From positions 682,001 to 746,000 of the forward strand of contig NZ_FORQ01000001.1 in the NCBI RefSeq assembly GCF_900114045.1: a stretch of DNA of 64,000 nt. Reading direction: 5' to 3'. The notes under the pieces are model-generated. The model was not told the DNA's origin, did not search any database, and saw nothing but the letters and a program-made list of their open reading frames with translations. The DNA is from Kaistella treverensis (lineage in GTDB: Bacteria > Bacteroidota > Bacteroidia > Flavobacteriales > Weeksellaceae). Position 1 is the stretch's first letter. Each line of letters starts with the position of its first letter. The position numbers were made by a program, and so were the translations under genes. Positions 8,689-17,127 of this stretch are shown one piece after another.

Positions 8689-9000
8689 TTAATTCAGAAA
8701 ATAAGTGGAGAGAAAGTTCATAAAACGGTTCATATCCTGGCGCATCGCAAAAGCCAGAAGATATTTTACCTGAGACAAAATCGGTTCAAAACCATTCGAA
8801 AGTTTCAGAAATTCGCGCTCCGGAATAATGCCGTAGCATTTTCCCTGATGAATTAATTTCAGCGTGTGGTCGCCTAAAGAAACCGTCATATTTCCCATTT
8901 TCTTGTAAAAAGTATAGTCGCTCACCTTCACAAAGCCGTCATCCAACATCTCAGAAATCAGTTTATTAAAAAGTTTTTGGCCTTCCGGTGATAAATTCAT
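8689..9000 (-). CDS. Conserved hypothetical protein, 103 residues
   Basis: I do not recognise this family with confidence. The protein is soluble, without signal peptide or membrane segment, and starts MNLSPEGQKLFNKLISEM. It has mixed alpha/beta character with an aromatic-rich C-terminus. The gene stands alone on the minus strand between two plus-strand genes, with AT-rich gaps on both sides. Codon usage looks like its neighbours, which supports a real gene, but I cannot assign a role. Confidence 0.6.
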   Translation of the reverse strand: MNLSPEGQKLFNKLISEMLDDGFVKVSDYTFYKKMGNMTVSLGDHTLKLIHQGKCYGIIPEREFLKLSNGFEPILSQVKYLLAFAMRQDMNRFMNFLSTYFLN

Positions 9001-9261
9001 GGCGGGAAATTTAACCTGGTAAAATTAGTAAAAACAAATAAATATTTTTTGGGAACTAAAACGGCATTTTTTTCTGTTTTAATAAAAATCCGCGTTTCTG
9101 AAATTTAAAAAAATTTACCATTAAAAGCCCATTTTTTTTGTTTTTTAACTTTCAGAAAAAGTCCTATTGCAAACGCGGCAAAATTTAAAAAATTAATAGG
9201 CTTATTTTAAGCCCCGTAAAATCAGTGCTTTAAAGCAAAAAAAAGTACCAAATGTGGAATT
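9001..9261. other. AT-rich intergenic region with two short hairpin repeats
   Basis: No gene is seen. The gap holds two copies of the short AT-flanked motif, near 9056-9083 (ACTAAAACGGC then a T-run) and 9103-9140 (an imperfect GCC/GGC-type version). The remainder is AT-rich, with the promoter of the next gene at its end. Confidence 0.5.
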
Positions 9262-9269
9262 TATATTTG
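9262..9269 (+). promoter_or_regulatory. Candidate -7 box (TATATTTG) of the YegP-family gene
   Basis: A perfect TAnnTTTG match 27 bases before the ATG gives a short leader of about 23 bases. No clear -33 TTTG is seen. Confidence 0.45.
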
Positions 9270-9296
9270 TAATTTTATATTACAAAAAACACAACC

Positions 9297-9623
9297 ATGG
9301 GAAAATTTATTATTTCGTCCAGAAAAAATGGTGCCTACCATTTTAATCTGAAGGCCGGAAACGGCCACGTCATTCTCTCCAGCGAAAGCTATAAATCTAA
9401 AACTGCCTGCCAAAACGGCATCGAATCGGTGAAGAAAAACGCCGTAAACACTGGGCGATTTGAAAAAATTACCGCTCCGAACGGCAAATTTTATTTCACC
9501 TTAAAAGCGTCCAACGGCCAAGTCCTGGGAACCAGCGAAATGTATGAAACACTAAGCGGACTCGAAAACGGTGTTGAATCAGTGCAAACCAACGCCGCAG
9601 AATCCACTGTTGTGGAAGAATAA
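9297..9623 (+). CDS. YegP family protein (DUF1508, duplicated)
   Basis: This 108-residue protein contains two tandem DUF1508/YegP repeats. Both copies share the pattern K(F/I)..S.NG.(F/Y)(H/Y)F.LKA.NG.V(I/L)..SE.Y.....(C/L)..GI(E/V)SV..NA. The first spans about 3-50 and the second 52-100. The fold is a small beta-alpha unit found across bacteria and sometimes described as stress-associated; its biochemical function is not known. It starts with ATG in CCATGG and has its own promoter. It is followed by a short hairpin repeat, then by the HD-domain gene. Confidence 0.9.
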   Translation: MGKFIISSRKNGAYHFNLKAGNGHVILSSESYKSKTACQNGIESVKKNAVNTGRFEKITAPNGKFYFTLKASNGQVLGTSEMYETLSGLENGVESVQTNAAESTVVEE

Positions 9624-9684
9624 AAAAGAAAAAATATGCTCTTTTAACGGCATTTTTTTATTTTAGTACTTCAGAAATTTACAG

Positions 9685-10131
9685 ATGATGACTAAAACCG
9701 AAATGCTGAATAAAGCCATAAAAATAGCGCAGAAAGCACACAAAGGCCAAACCGATAAATTTGGTACGCCGTACATTGGTCATGTAATTCGAGTGATGAA
9801 TTCCGGGAAAACGTACGATGAAAAAATCGTTGGTGTATTGCACGACGTGATTGAAGACTGCCCGGAAATTACGCTGGATTACCTTTTGGCTGAAGGTTTT
9901 CCTAACCATATCGTCTTCGCGATTGAATGTCTCACGAAATCACCTTCGGATATGGATTACACGGATTTTATTCGCCAAATTGAAAAATCACGACTTGCGG
10001 TGACGGTGAAATTTTATGATTTGGAAGATAATATGGACCTGAAACGATTTACGCAGCCGCTTACTGAACGAGATTTGAAAAGGCTGAACAAATATCTGAC
10101 AGCTTATCTTTATTTAAAAGAAAAATATTAG
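9685..10131 (+). CDS. Small HD-domain phosphohydrolase, possible alarmone hydrolase
   Basis: This 148-residue protein is essentially a stand-alone HD domain of the RelA/SpoT hydrolase type. The metal-binding pattern is visible: histidine in YIGHVIRV, the HD pair in LHDVIED, and a later aspartate in [11 protein letters not shown], which parallels the KxADxxxNM motif of SpoT. There is no synthetase or TGS domain. The family includes MESH1-like small alarmone hydrolases, so (p)ppGpp hydrolysis is a reasonable but unproven guess. Two ATGs at 9685 and 9688 are both possible starts. Its stop overlaps that of the convergent rluF by 4 bases. Confidence 0.75.
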   Translation: MMTKTEMLNKAIKIAQKAHKGQTDKFGTPYIGHVIRVMNSGKTYDEKIVGVLHDVIEDCPEITLDYLLAEGFPNHIVFAIECLTKSPSDMDYTDFIRQIEKSRLAVTVKFYDLEDNMDLKRFTQPLTERDLKRLNKYLTAYLYLKEKY

Positions 10132-10853
10132 ATGGTTTTGTCGGAATCTTGCAGAAGTCTTTCCAGCTCGGCCATTTCAGCTGGTGTGATGTCGCGCCAT
10201 TTTCCAACAGGAAGATCGAGTTTGAGGTTCATAATACGGATGCGTTTCAGCTTTTTCACTTCATAGCCGCAAAATTCGCACATCCGGCGGATCTGTCGGT
10301 TTAACCCTTGGGTGAGAATAATCCGAAAAGATAAATTATCGATTTGCTCCACCAGACATTTATTGGTCATGGTGCCTAGAATAGGGATTCCGCCGCGCAT
10401 TTGCATTAAAAATTTGGGCGTAATCGGTTTGTCTACACGCACTATATATTCTTTTTCGTGATTGTTTCTGGCGCGCAAAATCTTATTCACGATATCGCCG
10501 TCTGAGGTTAAAATAATTAAGCCTTCGCTGGGTTTGTCCAGTCTTCCGATGGGGAAAATTCTTTTTGGATGGTTGACGAACTCTACAATATTATCCCGTT
10601 CCCGCTTGGTATCGGTGGTACACACGATTCCGACAGGTTTGTTGAGCAAAATATAGACGTGCTCGTCTTCGGTTTTGCGGATGGATTTATCGTCTACAAA
10701 AATCTCGTCTTCGTCGGAAACTTTGGTGCCGAGTTCCGGAACCACGCCGTTAATAGTGATCCTACCCTGCTCCAAAAGACGGTCTGCTTCGCGGCGCGAG
10801 CAAAAACCTACTTCGGAGAGGTATTTATTTATTCTGGTTTTTTCGGGATCCAT
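10128..10853 (-). CDS. rluF: 23S rRNA pseudouridine(2604) synthase RluF-type
   Basis: This 241-residue enzyme has an N-terminal S4 RNA-binding domain (residues 6-60, [20 protein letters not shown]) and an RsuA/RluF catalytic domain. The catalytic aspartate is in [17 protein letters not shown], and the C-terminal [19 protein letters not shown] motif is typical of RluF-type enzymes. It isomerises a uridine in 23S rRNA. The gene lies downstream of truB on the same strand with a 51-base gap that holds a short AT-flanked hairpin. The exact target base is inferred from the subfamily only. Confidence 0.88.
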   Translation of the reverse strand: MDPEKTRINKYLSEVGFCSRREADRLLEQGRITINGVVPELGTKVSDEDEIFVDDKSIRKTEDEHVYILLNKPVGIVCTTDTKRERDNIVEFVNHPKRIFPIGRLDKPSEGLIILTSDGDIVNKILRARNNHEKEYIVRVDKPITPKFLMQMRGGIPILGTMTNKCLVEQIDNLSFRIILTQGLNRQIRRMCEFCGYEVKKLKRIRIMNLKLDLPVGKWRDITPAEMAELERLLQDSDKTI

Positions 10854-10904
10854 TATTAAAAATTTACTGAGTTTAGCGGCGAATTTTTTTTGACCTTGAA
10901 ATTT

Positions 10905-11609
10905 TTACTTTTTAAAGTTCTGAAAACTGTAGTCATTTTCCAAATATTCGGAGCTGGCGTTTTCGATGGAATATTCACCGATTTTGGTTCGTCTTAAATT
11001 GGTCAGATACGCGCCGACGCCTAATTCCTGACCAATGTCGTGGGCCAAACTGCGGATATAAGTTCCTTTGGAACAGCCTACGGTGAAACGTACAAACGGT
11101 AAATCAATTTCAATATTTTCAATGTAATTGATGGTGATTTTTCGGGATTTCATTTCGACTTCTTTTCCTTTGCGCGCTAAATCATAGGCGCGGTTTCCAT
11201 CAATTTTGATGGCGGAGAAAACCGGCGGTTTCTGGTCGATTTCACCGATAAATTTAGCTAAAGTTTCGGTAATGTGATTTTCGGTAATACCGGAAATGTC
11301 TTGAGGAAAAATTTCCGGTTTTTCGGTATCGTAAGATTCGGTCTGTACACCGATTTTTATTTCGGCGTGATATTCTTTTGGTGCGTCCTGAATTTCGGGG
11401 ATTATTTTGGTGAATTTTCCGGTGCAGACGATTAAAAGTCCCGTAGCGCGAGGATCTAAAGTTCCGGCGTGGCCGATCTTGAATTTTTTCGGCAGGTTGA
11501 ATTCGCTTTTCAGTTTGTATTTCAACTTATTTACCGCCTGAAAACTCGTCCAATCCAGCGGTTTGTCGAGGAGAATGATTTGGCCTTCTAAAAAATCAGT
11601 GTCTGTCAT
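10905..11609 (-). CDS. truB: tRNA pseudouridine(55) synthase TruB
   Basis: This 234-residue enzyme makes pseudouridine-55 in the T-loop of tRNAs. The N-terminal motif LLDKPLDWTSFQAVNKLK and the catalytic GHAGTLDPRATGLL with its aspartate are intact, as are KPPVFSAIKIDG and the C-terminal SKGTYIRSLAHDIG motif. It lacks an obvious PUA domain, as in the shorter bacterial members. The gene is part of the minus-strand series ftsX, DUF3098, uppP, truB, rluF, an order familiar from flavobacteria. A structured repeat lies between uppP and truB. Confidence 0.95.
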   Translation of the reverse strand: MTDTDFLEGQIILLDKPLDWTSFQAVNKLKYKLKSEFNLPKKFKIGHAGTLDPRATGLLIVCTGKFTKIIPEIQDAPKEYHAEIKIGVQTESYDTEKPEIFPQDISGITENHITETLAKFIGEIDQKPPVFSAIKIDGNRAYDLARKGKEVEMKSRKITINYIENIEIDLPFVRFTVGCSKGTYIRSLAHDIGQELGVGAYLTNLRRTKIGEYSIENASSEYLENDYSFQNFKK

Positions 11610-11640
11610 TTTAAAAAATAATAGCTAAAAAAGCGAAATC

Positions 11641-11707
11641 TGCAGCCCGACCTGAGTGGATCCCGATGTAAAATCGGGAGGGAAAGGAGGGCGGAAAAAG
11701 CTGCCCA
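11641..11707 (-). repeat. Structured 3'-end repeat, copy A (exchanged apical hairpin)
   Basis: Read on the minus strand it begins 7 bases after the uppP stop: GGGCAGC, then CCGCCCT, an apical hairpin TCCCGAT/ATCGGGA, then AGGTCGG and GCTGC. The outer stem (GCAGC/GCTGC) and second stem (CCGCCCT/AGGTCGG, one C-T mismatch) match the other copies, but the apical hairpin is completely different from the poly-T/poly-A one in copies B, C and D. Confidence 0.75.
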
Positions 11708-11713
11708 AAAAAT

Positions 11714-12526
11714 CTACTGAAACTGCGTAAAATAAATTAAAAGCACTATTCCCACGATGATGCGGTACCAGCCCCAAGGCTTGAAACCGTATTTTGTAAG
11801 TACGCCTATGAAAAATTTAATTGCCAAAACCGCCACGATAAACGCCACAATATTTCCGACCGCGAAGAGCATCAAATTGTTGCCCTGCATAAGCAATTCG
11901 TACCCTTTTTGCGTGGCTCCGGCATGATTCCAGTCTTTTAAAAAGACAGAATATGCCGTAACCGCCAGCATGGTAGGAACAGCCAGAAAAAACGAAAATT
12001 CGGCAGCTGCTTTACGCGTAAGTTTCTGCTGCATTCCGCCGATAATTGAGGCGGCACTTCGGCTGGTTCCCGGCATCATCGCCAGACATTGCCAAAATCC
12101 GATGAGCAGGGCGCTTTTATACGAAATGTCTTTTTCGTCGTCCACCGTGTGAACTTTGAAAAGTTTGTCTATGAAAAGCAAAACGACGCCACCCAAAATC
12201 AATACAATCGCTATTGGAACGGGATCACCGAGAACAGCTTCAATTTTATCATCAAATAATTTCCCCAAAACGAGCGCCGGAATTACCGCAAGCGCGAGTT
12301 TGAAATAAAAGTGAATGTTTTTGAAATCGAAAAACTTTTTCCAGTACAGAAAAACCACCGCCAGAATGGCCCCAAACTGAATGGAAACCTGGAACATTTT
12401 TACGAATTCATCTTCCTGAATGCCAAAAAGTGAACTGGTAAAAATCATGTGTGCAGTGGAAGAAACCGGTAAAAATTCGGTAAGTCCTTCGATGATTGCA
12501 ATAAGAATTGCTTTAAATAAATCCAT
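11714..12526 (-). CDS. uppP: Undecaprenyl-diphosphatase UppP (BacA)
   Basis: This 270-residue integral membrane enzyme dephosphorylates undecaprenyl pyrophosphate to recycle the lipid carrier of peptidoglycan and polysaccharide synthesis. The family motifs EGLTEFLPVSSTAHM near the N-terminus and PGTSRSAASIIGGM near residue 155 are intact and contain the catalytic glutamate, serine and arginine. About eight hydrophobic helices are visible. It sits between DUF3098 and truB in the minus-strand series. A hairpin (GCCTGAG/CTCGGGC) lies in the 70-base gap after DUF3098. Confidence 0.95.
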   Translation of the reverse strand: MDLFKAILIAIIEGLTEFLPVSSTAHMIFTSSLFGIQEDEFVKMFQVSIQFGAILAVVFLYWKKFFDFKNIHFYFKLALAVIPALVLGKLFDDKIEAVLGDPVPIAIVLILGGVVLLFIDKLFKVHTVDDEKDISYKSALLIGFWQCLAMMPGTSRSAASIIGGMQQKLTRKAAAEFSFFLAVPTMLAVTAYSVFLKDWNHAGATQKGYELLMQGNNLMLFAVGNIVAFIVAVLAIKFFIGVLTKYGFKPWGWYRIIVGIVLLIYFTQFQ

Positions 12527-12551
12527 GAAAAATTGTATGATTATAAAAATT

Positions 12552-12580
12552 TTGCCCGAGTTTAAAGCTCAGGCAAAACG
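12552..12580 (-). other. Hairpin between DUF3098 gene and uppP
   Basis: The sequence TTTTGCC, then an interrupted GAG...CTC core, then GGCAAAA forms a 13-bp imperfect stem. There is no strong T-run behind it, so it may be a weak terminator, a processing site or an attenuator inside the operon. Confidence 0.4.
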
Positions 12581-12596
12581 GAAAATTTCAGTGTTT

Positions 12597-12893
12597 TTAC
12601 GCCTTATTTCTTTTAAGAATCGCGTATACTTCTACCGCGAAACCTGCTACCACCAACAGCGGTGCAATGCGAATTCGGCGGATGGAAAAAATAGATTCGT
12701 TCCAAGCGTTAGGATCGAATTTTCCGTCTACGGTATTGGCATCAGCGCCCATCATCAGGAGAAATCCGAGCAAAATCAAAGCAAGCCCAATGAGCATCCA
12801 TTTGTAATTTTCGCGGCCGAAGTAGAAACCGATGTTTTCTTTAGCCGGTTCGGTGTAAATTTTTTCGGCGTTATTTTGGTGTTTTTTGCTCAT
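12597..12893 (-). CDS. DUF3098 domain small membrane protein
   Basis: This 98-residue protein has two membrane helices, one near residues 30-50 (WMLIGLALILLGFLLMMG) and one near 72-92 (APLLVVAGFAVEVYAIL), and the family's central segment with FDPNAWNESIFSIRRIRIAP. Such DUF3098 proteins are typically found beside ftsX in Bacteroidota; their function is unknown. I start at the ATG at 12893, one base after the ftsX stop, rather than at the longer frame that overlaps ftsX. The tight spacing suggests translational coupling with ftsX. Confidence 0.85.
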   Translation of the reverse strand: MSKKHQNNAEKIYTEPAKENIGFYFGRENYKWMLIGLALILLGFLLMMGADANTVDGKFDPNAWNESIFSIRRIRIAPLLVVAGFAVEVYAILKRNKA

Positions 12894-12894
12894 T

Positions 12895-13794
12895 TTATGA
12901 ATAATAAAGGTCATCTACATTAGAACGTAAGAATCTCCATGTTGCAAAAATAGTGCTTAAAACGGTAATTAAAATTCCACCAAAGAATATGCAAACAACC
13001 AGAATGATCAGCTGGTTATTGTCCTGCGCAAACGGTGTCCCTATTTGGGTGATGAAATAATACCAAGCGCCAAACAAAACCGCCAAGCCCAAAACCGCGC
13101 CGATAACACCAAGAATGATGGCTTCTTTGATAAACGGTTTCAATATAAAACGCCGTTTTGCACCAACAAGCTGCATGGTTTTGATGATGAATCTTTTTGA
13201 GAATATTTTCAAGCGGATGGAGTTGTTAATCAGCACAACGGCAAGTATTAAAAACAGCACAGAAAATCCTAAAATCCATTTTAAAATATTGTTCAGGTTG
13301 TTGTAAACTTCCACCATCAGCGTACTGTTATTTTTAACATCGGTGATGCCTTTGGTAGATTTTATCTGTTTGATGGCTTCATCAATTTTCGCGGGATCAA
13401 CATATTCCGGTTTCAAAGCAACTTCAACCGAAGACGGGAAAATATTTTCTTCGAAAAGCGCGCTGCTTTCAATTCCCATGCTTTTTCGGGCCTCTTCAGC
13501 CGCCATTTCTCGCGAAATATAAGTGGCTCTTTTCACAGGTGCTAAAGTCTGAATTTTTTTAAAAGCTTCCTGTTCCTGTTTCACAATTTTAACGGAATCC
13601 TTTACGTCGTAATTTTCATCGAAGTAAGCATTAACCACCAATTGCTCTTTGATATAATCGGAATACTTTTGAGCGTTGATCAAAATAAGCCCCATCAAAC
13701 CCAGTAAAAATAAAACCAACGCGATGCTGATAACTACGGTAATATTGCTGGAGCGAAGTCGTCTCTTGTTAAAATCCTCAACTGTCTTAGCCAT
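12895..13794 (-). CDS. ftsX: Cell division permease-like protein FtsX
   Basis: This 299-residue membrane protein is the FtsX partner of the ATPase FtsE in a divisome-associated complex that controls peptidoglycan hydrolases. An N-terminal helix (about residues 18-40) is followed by a periplasmic domain of about 130 residues and three C-terminal helices in the FtsX permease domain (MQLVGAKRRFILKPFIKEA is the characteristic cytoplasmic loop). ftsE is not next to it. It starts the minus-strand series running through DUF3098, uppP, truB and rluF. Confidence 0.93.
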   Translation of the reverse strand: MAKTVEDFNKRRLRSSNITVVISIALVLFLLGLMGLILINAQKYSDYIKEQLVVNAYFDENYDVKDSVKIVKQEQEAFKKIQTLAPVKRATYISREMAAEEARKSMGIESSALFEENIFPSSVEVALKPEYVDPAKIDEAIKQIKSTKGITDVKNNSTLMVEVYNNLNNILKWILGFSVLFLILAVVLINNSIRLKIFSKRFIIKTMQLVGAKRRFILKPFIKEAIILGVIGAVLGLAVLFGAWYYFITQIGTPFAQDNNQLIILVVCIFFGGILITVLSTIFATWRFLRSNVDDLYYS

Positions 13795-13946
13795 TAATTA
13801 AAAAATTTCTGCTAAAATAGAAAAAAACTTCCGTAATTTGCGGAGAAACGCGGAAAATAGGTGTTAAAAAAAACTTAAAGCCATTTCTGCAAAACCTTTT
13901 ATTTAAAGGTTTTCAGCGCCTTTTTAATTATCAAAAAAAATCTTCC

Positions 13947-14717
13947 ATGAGCGTAAGAGCGAAGAAACATTTGGGTCAGCATTTTCTGACGGATGAAAAT
14001 ATTGCCAAAAACATTGTAGAAGGTCTTACGTATAAAACCGGAAGCAAAACGCTGGAAGTGGGTCCCGGAATGGGCGTGCTGACGAAATATATTCTGGAAA
14101 AAAACACTGAACTTTTCCTGGCGGAAATCGATACAGAGTCAATTCAATATTTACTGAAGAATTATCCGACGCTGGATGACGCGCATTTTGTAGGCGATTT
14201 CCTGAAAATTGATATAGCTGAAACTTTCGGTGGTGAAGTTTCGATAATCGGAAATTTCCCGTACAATATTTCTTCGCAGATTTTATTTAAAATCATTGAT
14301 TTTTACGAAAATGTGCCCGAAATGGTCGGAATGTTTCAAAAGGAAGTTGCAGAACGCACCGCCGCTGTGCCACGCACCAAAGATTACGGAATTTTGTCTG
14401 TTCTGGTTCAGGCGCTTTACGATGTGAGATATCTTTTCACCGTTCATGAAAACGTTTTCAATCCGCCACCAAAAGTGAAATCCGGCGTTATAAGACTCAC
14501 CAGAAATCCGAAAGCTGGTCTGACAGGAAATGAAATTTTATTCAAGCAAATTGTAAAAGCAGGTTTTGGACAAAGACGGAAAAAACTGTCGAATTCCCTC
14601 AAAATTTTAAATATTCCGGAGGCTTTGCTAAATCATGAATTTATGGCAAAAAGAGCGGAAGAATTATCGGTGAAAGATTTTATAGATTTCACCATTCTAT
14701 GGAAATCAAACTTGTAA
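13947..14717 (+). CDS. rsmA: 16S rRNA dimethyladenosine transferase RsmA (KsgA)
   Basis: This 256-residue SAM-dependent methyltransferase dimethylates two adjacent adenines near the 3' end of 16S rRNA during small-subunit assembly. Family motifs are complete: KKHLGQHFLTD at the N-terminus, the SAM-binding LEVGPGMGVLT, the catalytic GNFPYNISSQIL (NxPY-type) and the C-terminal FGQRRKKLSNSL. It is transcribed divergently from ftsX and ends in a terminator hairpin shared with the convergent DUF1003 gene. Confidence 0.96.
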   Translation: MSVRAKKHLGQHFLTDENIAKNIVEGLTYKTGSKTLEVGPGMGVLTKYILEKNTELFLAEIDTESIQYLLKNYPTLDDAHFVGDFLKIDIAETFGGEVSIIGNFPYNISSQILFKIIDFYENVPEMVGMFQKEVAERTAAVPRTKDYGILSVLVQALYDVRYLFTVHENVFNPPPKVKSGVIRLTRNPKAGLTGNEILFKQIVKAGFGQRRKKLSNSLKILNIPEALLNHEFMAKRAEELSVKDFIDFTILWKSNL

Positions 14718-14721
14718 ACTA

Positions 14722-14750
14722 AAAAACCATTTAATGCTGAAATGGTTTTT
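14722..14750. terminator. Bidirectional terminator between rsmA and the DUF1003 gene
   Basis: An 11-bp stem AAAAACCATTT/AAATGGTTTTT with a 7-base loop sits 5 bases after the rsmA stop. It is flanked by A and T runs and can serve both convergent genes. Confidence 0.8.
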
Positions 14751-14762
14751 ATTTTTTGGCGG

Positions 14763-15290
14763 TTATTTGTCCTCTTTTTTCAGTTCTTCTAAAAGCTGCT
14801 CCAGCGTGGCGATTTTAGATTTTAATGAAGTAATCTGCGTTTTATTTGTCGCTACATTACTTTTCAGCATCACGTTTTTAGCGCGCTCACTGTGGTCTTC
14901 ATCGTCTTCTTCTTCGGCGATGTCTTCGATATCTTCCTGAATATCATCGATATCTTCGCTGATTTCTTCGATGTCTTCCTGGATATCTTCAATATCTTCC
15001 TGAATTTCATTGACGTCTTCCTTCAAATCTTCAATGTGTTCCTGACTTCTGTTGACCGACATTTGAATGAAAATGGCGAGATATATTGCTTCGAGTGACA
15101 AAACCGTGGTTAAAACCAAAAGCATTTTGTCAAATTCCACCACACCGAAAACCGGCAGCAAAAAAGCCGTTAAAAACAACACCGAATGTACGATAAGCGA
15201 AGGAATGGAGCCAATCCACCACATGACACCATCGGTGACGCGGACCAAAAAATCTACTTTTTCTTTGTTTTTTTCTTCTCTCGTCTTCAT
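14763..15290 (-). CDS. DUF1003 membrane protein with acidic heptad-repeat coiled coil
   Basis: The first 85 residues of this 175-residue protein look like DUF1003: two membrane helices (VMWWIGSIPSLIVHSVLF and MLLVLTTVLSLEAIYLAIF) followed by IQMSVNRSQE. Then comes a very acidic stretch of five 7-residue repeats of the type IEDIQED (about residues 92-127), a poly-acidic spacer and a second coiled coil ending in EELKKEDK. The repeats should form an extended parallel coiled coil. The DNA shows the matching 21-bp period. Function is unknown. Confidence 0.75.
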   Translation of the reverse strand: MKTREEKNKEKVDFLVRVTDGVMWWIGSIPSLIVHSVLFLTAFLLPVFGVVEFDKMLLVLTTVLSLEAIYLAIFIQMSVNRSQEHIEDLKEDVNEIQEDIEDIQEDIEEISEDIDDIQEDIEDIAEEEDDEDHSERAKNVMLKSNVATNKTQITSLKSKIATLEQLLEELKKEDK

Positions 15291-15303
15291 TTTTTCAACA
15301 TTT

Positions 15304-16095
15304 TTAAAAGTCTTTGGAAACGCCTAAACCGAAAAGCGCGAAGTCATATTTGGCGGGATCAACTGCATCGAATTTACGTAAAATAAGATCCATTTCTTCT
15401 ACGGTTTTCCAGTCATTTTGCTTTCGCGAAATTAGGTTCAGTTTGCGGGAAATATTTCCGGTGTGCACATCCAGCGGAACGGAAAGATATTTCGGATTGA
15501 TGTTTTGCCAAAGCCCGAAATCTACACCTTTTTTGTCCTGTCTTACCATCCAGCGCAGAAACATCATCAGCCGTTTTGCGGACGAATTTTTGTAGGTGGA
15601 ACTTACATGCTTCATGCTGCGGTGCGTTTCATCATTTTGAAAAAATTCCGAGCGGAAACGTGCAAAACTGTGGTAAAAATTTGTTTCGTGCAGTTTCAGA
15701 AAAAAAAGCTCTTCAAGCGACGAATTTTTCCGGTAAAGCCGTTGCAGACTTTCGGTAAAATATTTTAAATCTTCTTTGTTGAAAGTTCGGTGAACCGACT
15801 GATGATTAAATTTTTCAAAATCCCTTTCCGTGTAATTCAGGATAAAATCGTGCGGTGAATTTCCCATCCAGGAAAGAATTTTTTCAGCATCATTGATGAT
15901 GGATTTTCGGTTTCCCCAGGAAATTGTTGCCGTTAAAAAGCCCGAAATTTCGATATCCTGCTTCAATGAAAAACGATGCGGAATCTGGATTGGGTCGTCC
16001 TTTATAAAATCCGTATTATTGTAAAAATCTGCTTTTTCGTCGAGGAATTCTTTTAAAAAAGCTTCATCAGCAAAATTTTTTTCCGCGTTTTCCAT
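15304..16095 (-). CDS. TIGR02757 family protein (DUF2400)
   Basis: This 263-residue protein matches the TIGR02757/DUF2400 family, recognisable by DPIQIPHRFSLKQDIEISGFLTATI near the N-terminus, KRLMMFLRWMVRQD in the middle and SVPLDVHTGNISRKL further on. The family appears related to helix-hairpin-helix DNA glycosylase folds, and its function has not been shown. It lies between the DUF1003 gene (13-base gap) and rnz (10-base gap) on the same strand, suggesting one transcript running rnz, TIGR02757, DUF1003. Confidence 0.85.
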   Translation of the reverse strand: MENAEKNFADEAFLKEFLDEKADFYNNTDFIKDDPIQIPHRFSLKQDIEISGFLTATISWGNRKSIINDAEKILSWMGNSPHDFILNYTERDFEKFNHQSVHRTFNKEDLKYFTESLQRLYRKNSSLEELFFLKLHETNFYHSFARFRSEFFQNDETHRSMKHVSSTYKNSSAKRLMMFLRWMVRQDKKGVDFGLWQNINPKYLSVPLDVHTGNISRKLNLISRKQNDWKTVEEMDLILRKFDAVDPAKYDFALFGLGVSKDF

Positions 16096-16105
16096 TCAAA
16101 AAAAA

Positions 16106-17020
16106 TTAAATCTGAACCGGTTGCAGCGCTTTTGGCAATTCGGTGTTCGGGAAAACTTCGCGTGCTTCATTTAAAAAAACATTCAAATCGTGGTAGCGGT
16201 TTGAAAAATGTCCAAGGATCAATCTGCCGACATTTGCTTTTCGCGCAATTCGAGCGGCTTCCAGCGCGGTTGTGTGTCCGGTGTAATCTGCCATTTCTTT
16301 CAAATCATGAAGAAAGGTTGATTCGTGGTACAACACATCAACTTCATTTATTAAAGGCAAAATTTGTTCGGTGTATCTGGTGTCGCTGCAAAAAGCGTAC
16401 GAGACAGATTTTGACGGCTCTTTGGTTAAAATTTCGTTTTTCAGTACATAACCGTCGCTTAAAATAAAATCTTTTCCGTTTTTCAGATTTTGGTAATCGC
16501 AGGTTTCAATTTCCGGATATTTGGAAACTTCTGCCATATTTAGGTGTCGCTCTTTCGGTTTTTCGCGGAACAGATAACCATTGCAATAAATTCTATGTTT
16601 CAGCGGAATGGTGAAAACCTCCAGCCTGTTATCCTCATAGATTTTTTCAGATTCCTTACTTTGAAGTTCATGGTAAACAACCTCAAAACCGCGGTGCGTT
16701 TCGCTTAACCGAAAAATGGTTTCGAGCATTTCTTTAATTCCGAGCGGTCCATAAACATGAAGAGGAGTTTCTCTGCCAAGCAGCCGAAAAGAGGCGATTA
16801 AACCCGGCAAACCAAAGCAATGGTCACCGTGCAGATGCGAAATAAAAATGTGGTTCACCTTCGAAAAACGCACTTTTGCCTTCCTTAATTGCACCTGAGT
16901 TCCTTCACCGCAATCGATGAGAAAACTGCGTTCGTCCATCTCGAGAAACTGCGCGGTAGGCGCAGAATTCACCGTTGGAATGGCAGAATTAAAACCGAGA
17001 ATCGTAAGAAAAGTGCTCAA
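16106..17020 (-). CDS. rnz: Ribonuclease Z
   Basis: This 304-residue metallo-beta-lactamase-fold endonuclease trims the 3' trailer of tRNA precursors. The zinc motif FISHLHGDHCFGLPG is intact, as are the later histidines in TGHTT and LILGHFSNRY. Length fits the short bacterial form of RNase Z. The gene is first of a tight minus-strand group with TIGR02757 and DUF1003. Most encoded tRNAs here (see tRNA-Arg and tRNA-Ser) lack a genomic CCA, consistent with a need for this enzyme. Confidence 0.95.
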   Translation of the reverse strand: MSTFLTILGFNSAIPTVNSAPTAQFLEMDERSFLIDCGEGTQVQLRKAKVRFSKVNHIFISHLHGDHCFGLPGLIASFRLLGRETPLHVYGPLGIKEMLETIFRLSETHRGFEVVYHELQSKESEKIYEDNRLEVFTIPLKHRIYCNGYLFREKPKERHLNMAEVSKYPEIETCDYQNLKNGKDFILSDGYVLKNEILTKEPSKSVSYAFCSDTRYTEQILPLINEVDVLYHESTFLHDLKEMADYTGHTTALEAARIARKANVGRLILGHFSNRYHDLNVFLNEAREVFPNTELPKALQPVQI

Positions 17021-17092
17021 AATGCAGGTAAAATTTTATTTTCCCAAAAATAAGGAATATTAAATGATTTTAAAATATTCTTTTTAGCGAAG

Positions 17093-17123
17093 AAAAAATC
17101 CCGAATGATATTTTCGGGATTTT
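17093..17123 (-). terminator. Terminator of the ccsA gene
   Basis: An 11-bp stem AAAATCCCGAA/TTCGGGATTTT with a 7-base loop, followed on the minus strand by a T-run, lies 5 bases beyond the ccsA stop. Confidence 0.88.
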
Positions 17124-17127
17124 GTTT

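Noticed and set aside
14892-15098. Plus-strand frame rich in F, I and D within the DUF1003 gene
   Set aside because: It is the antisense image of the 21-bp repeats that encode the coiled coil.
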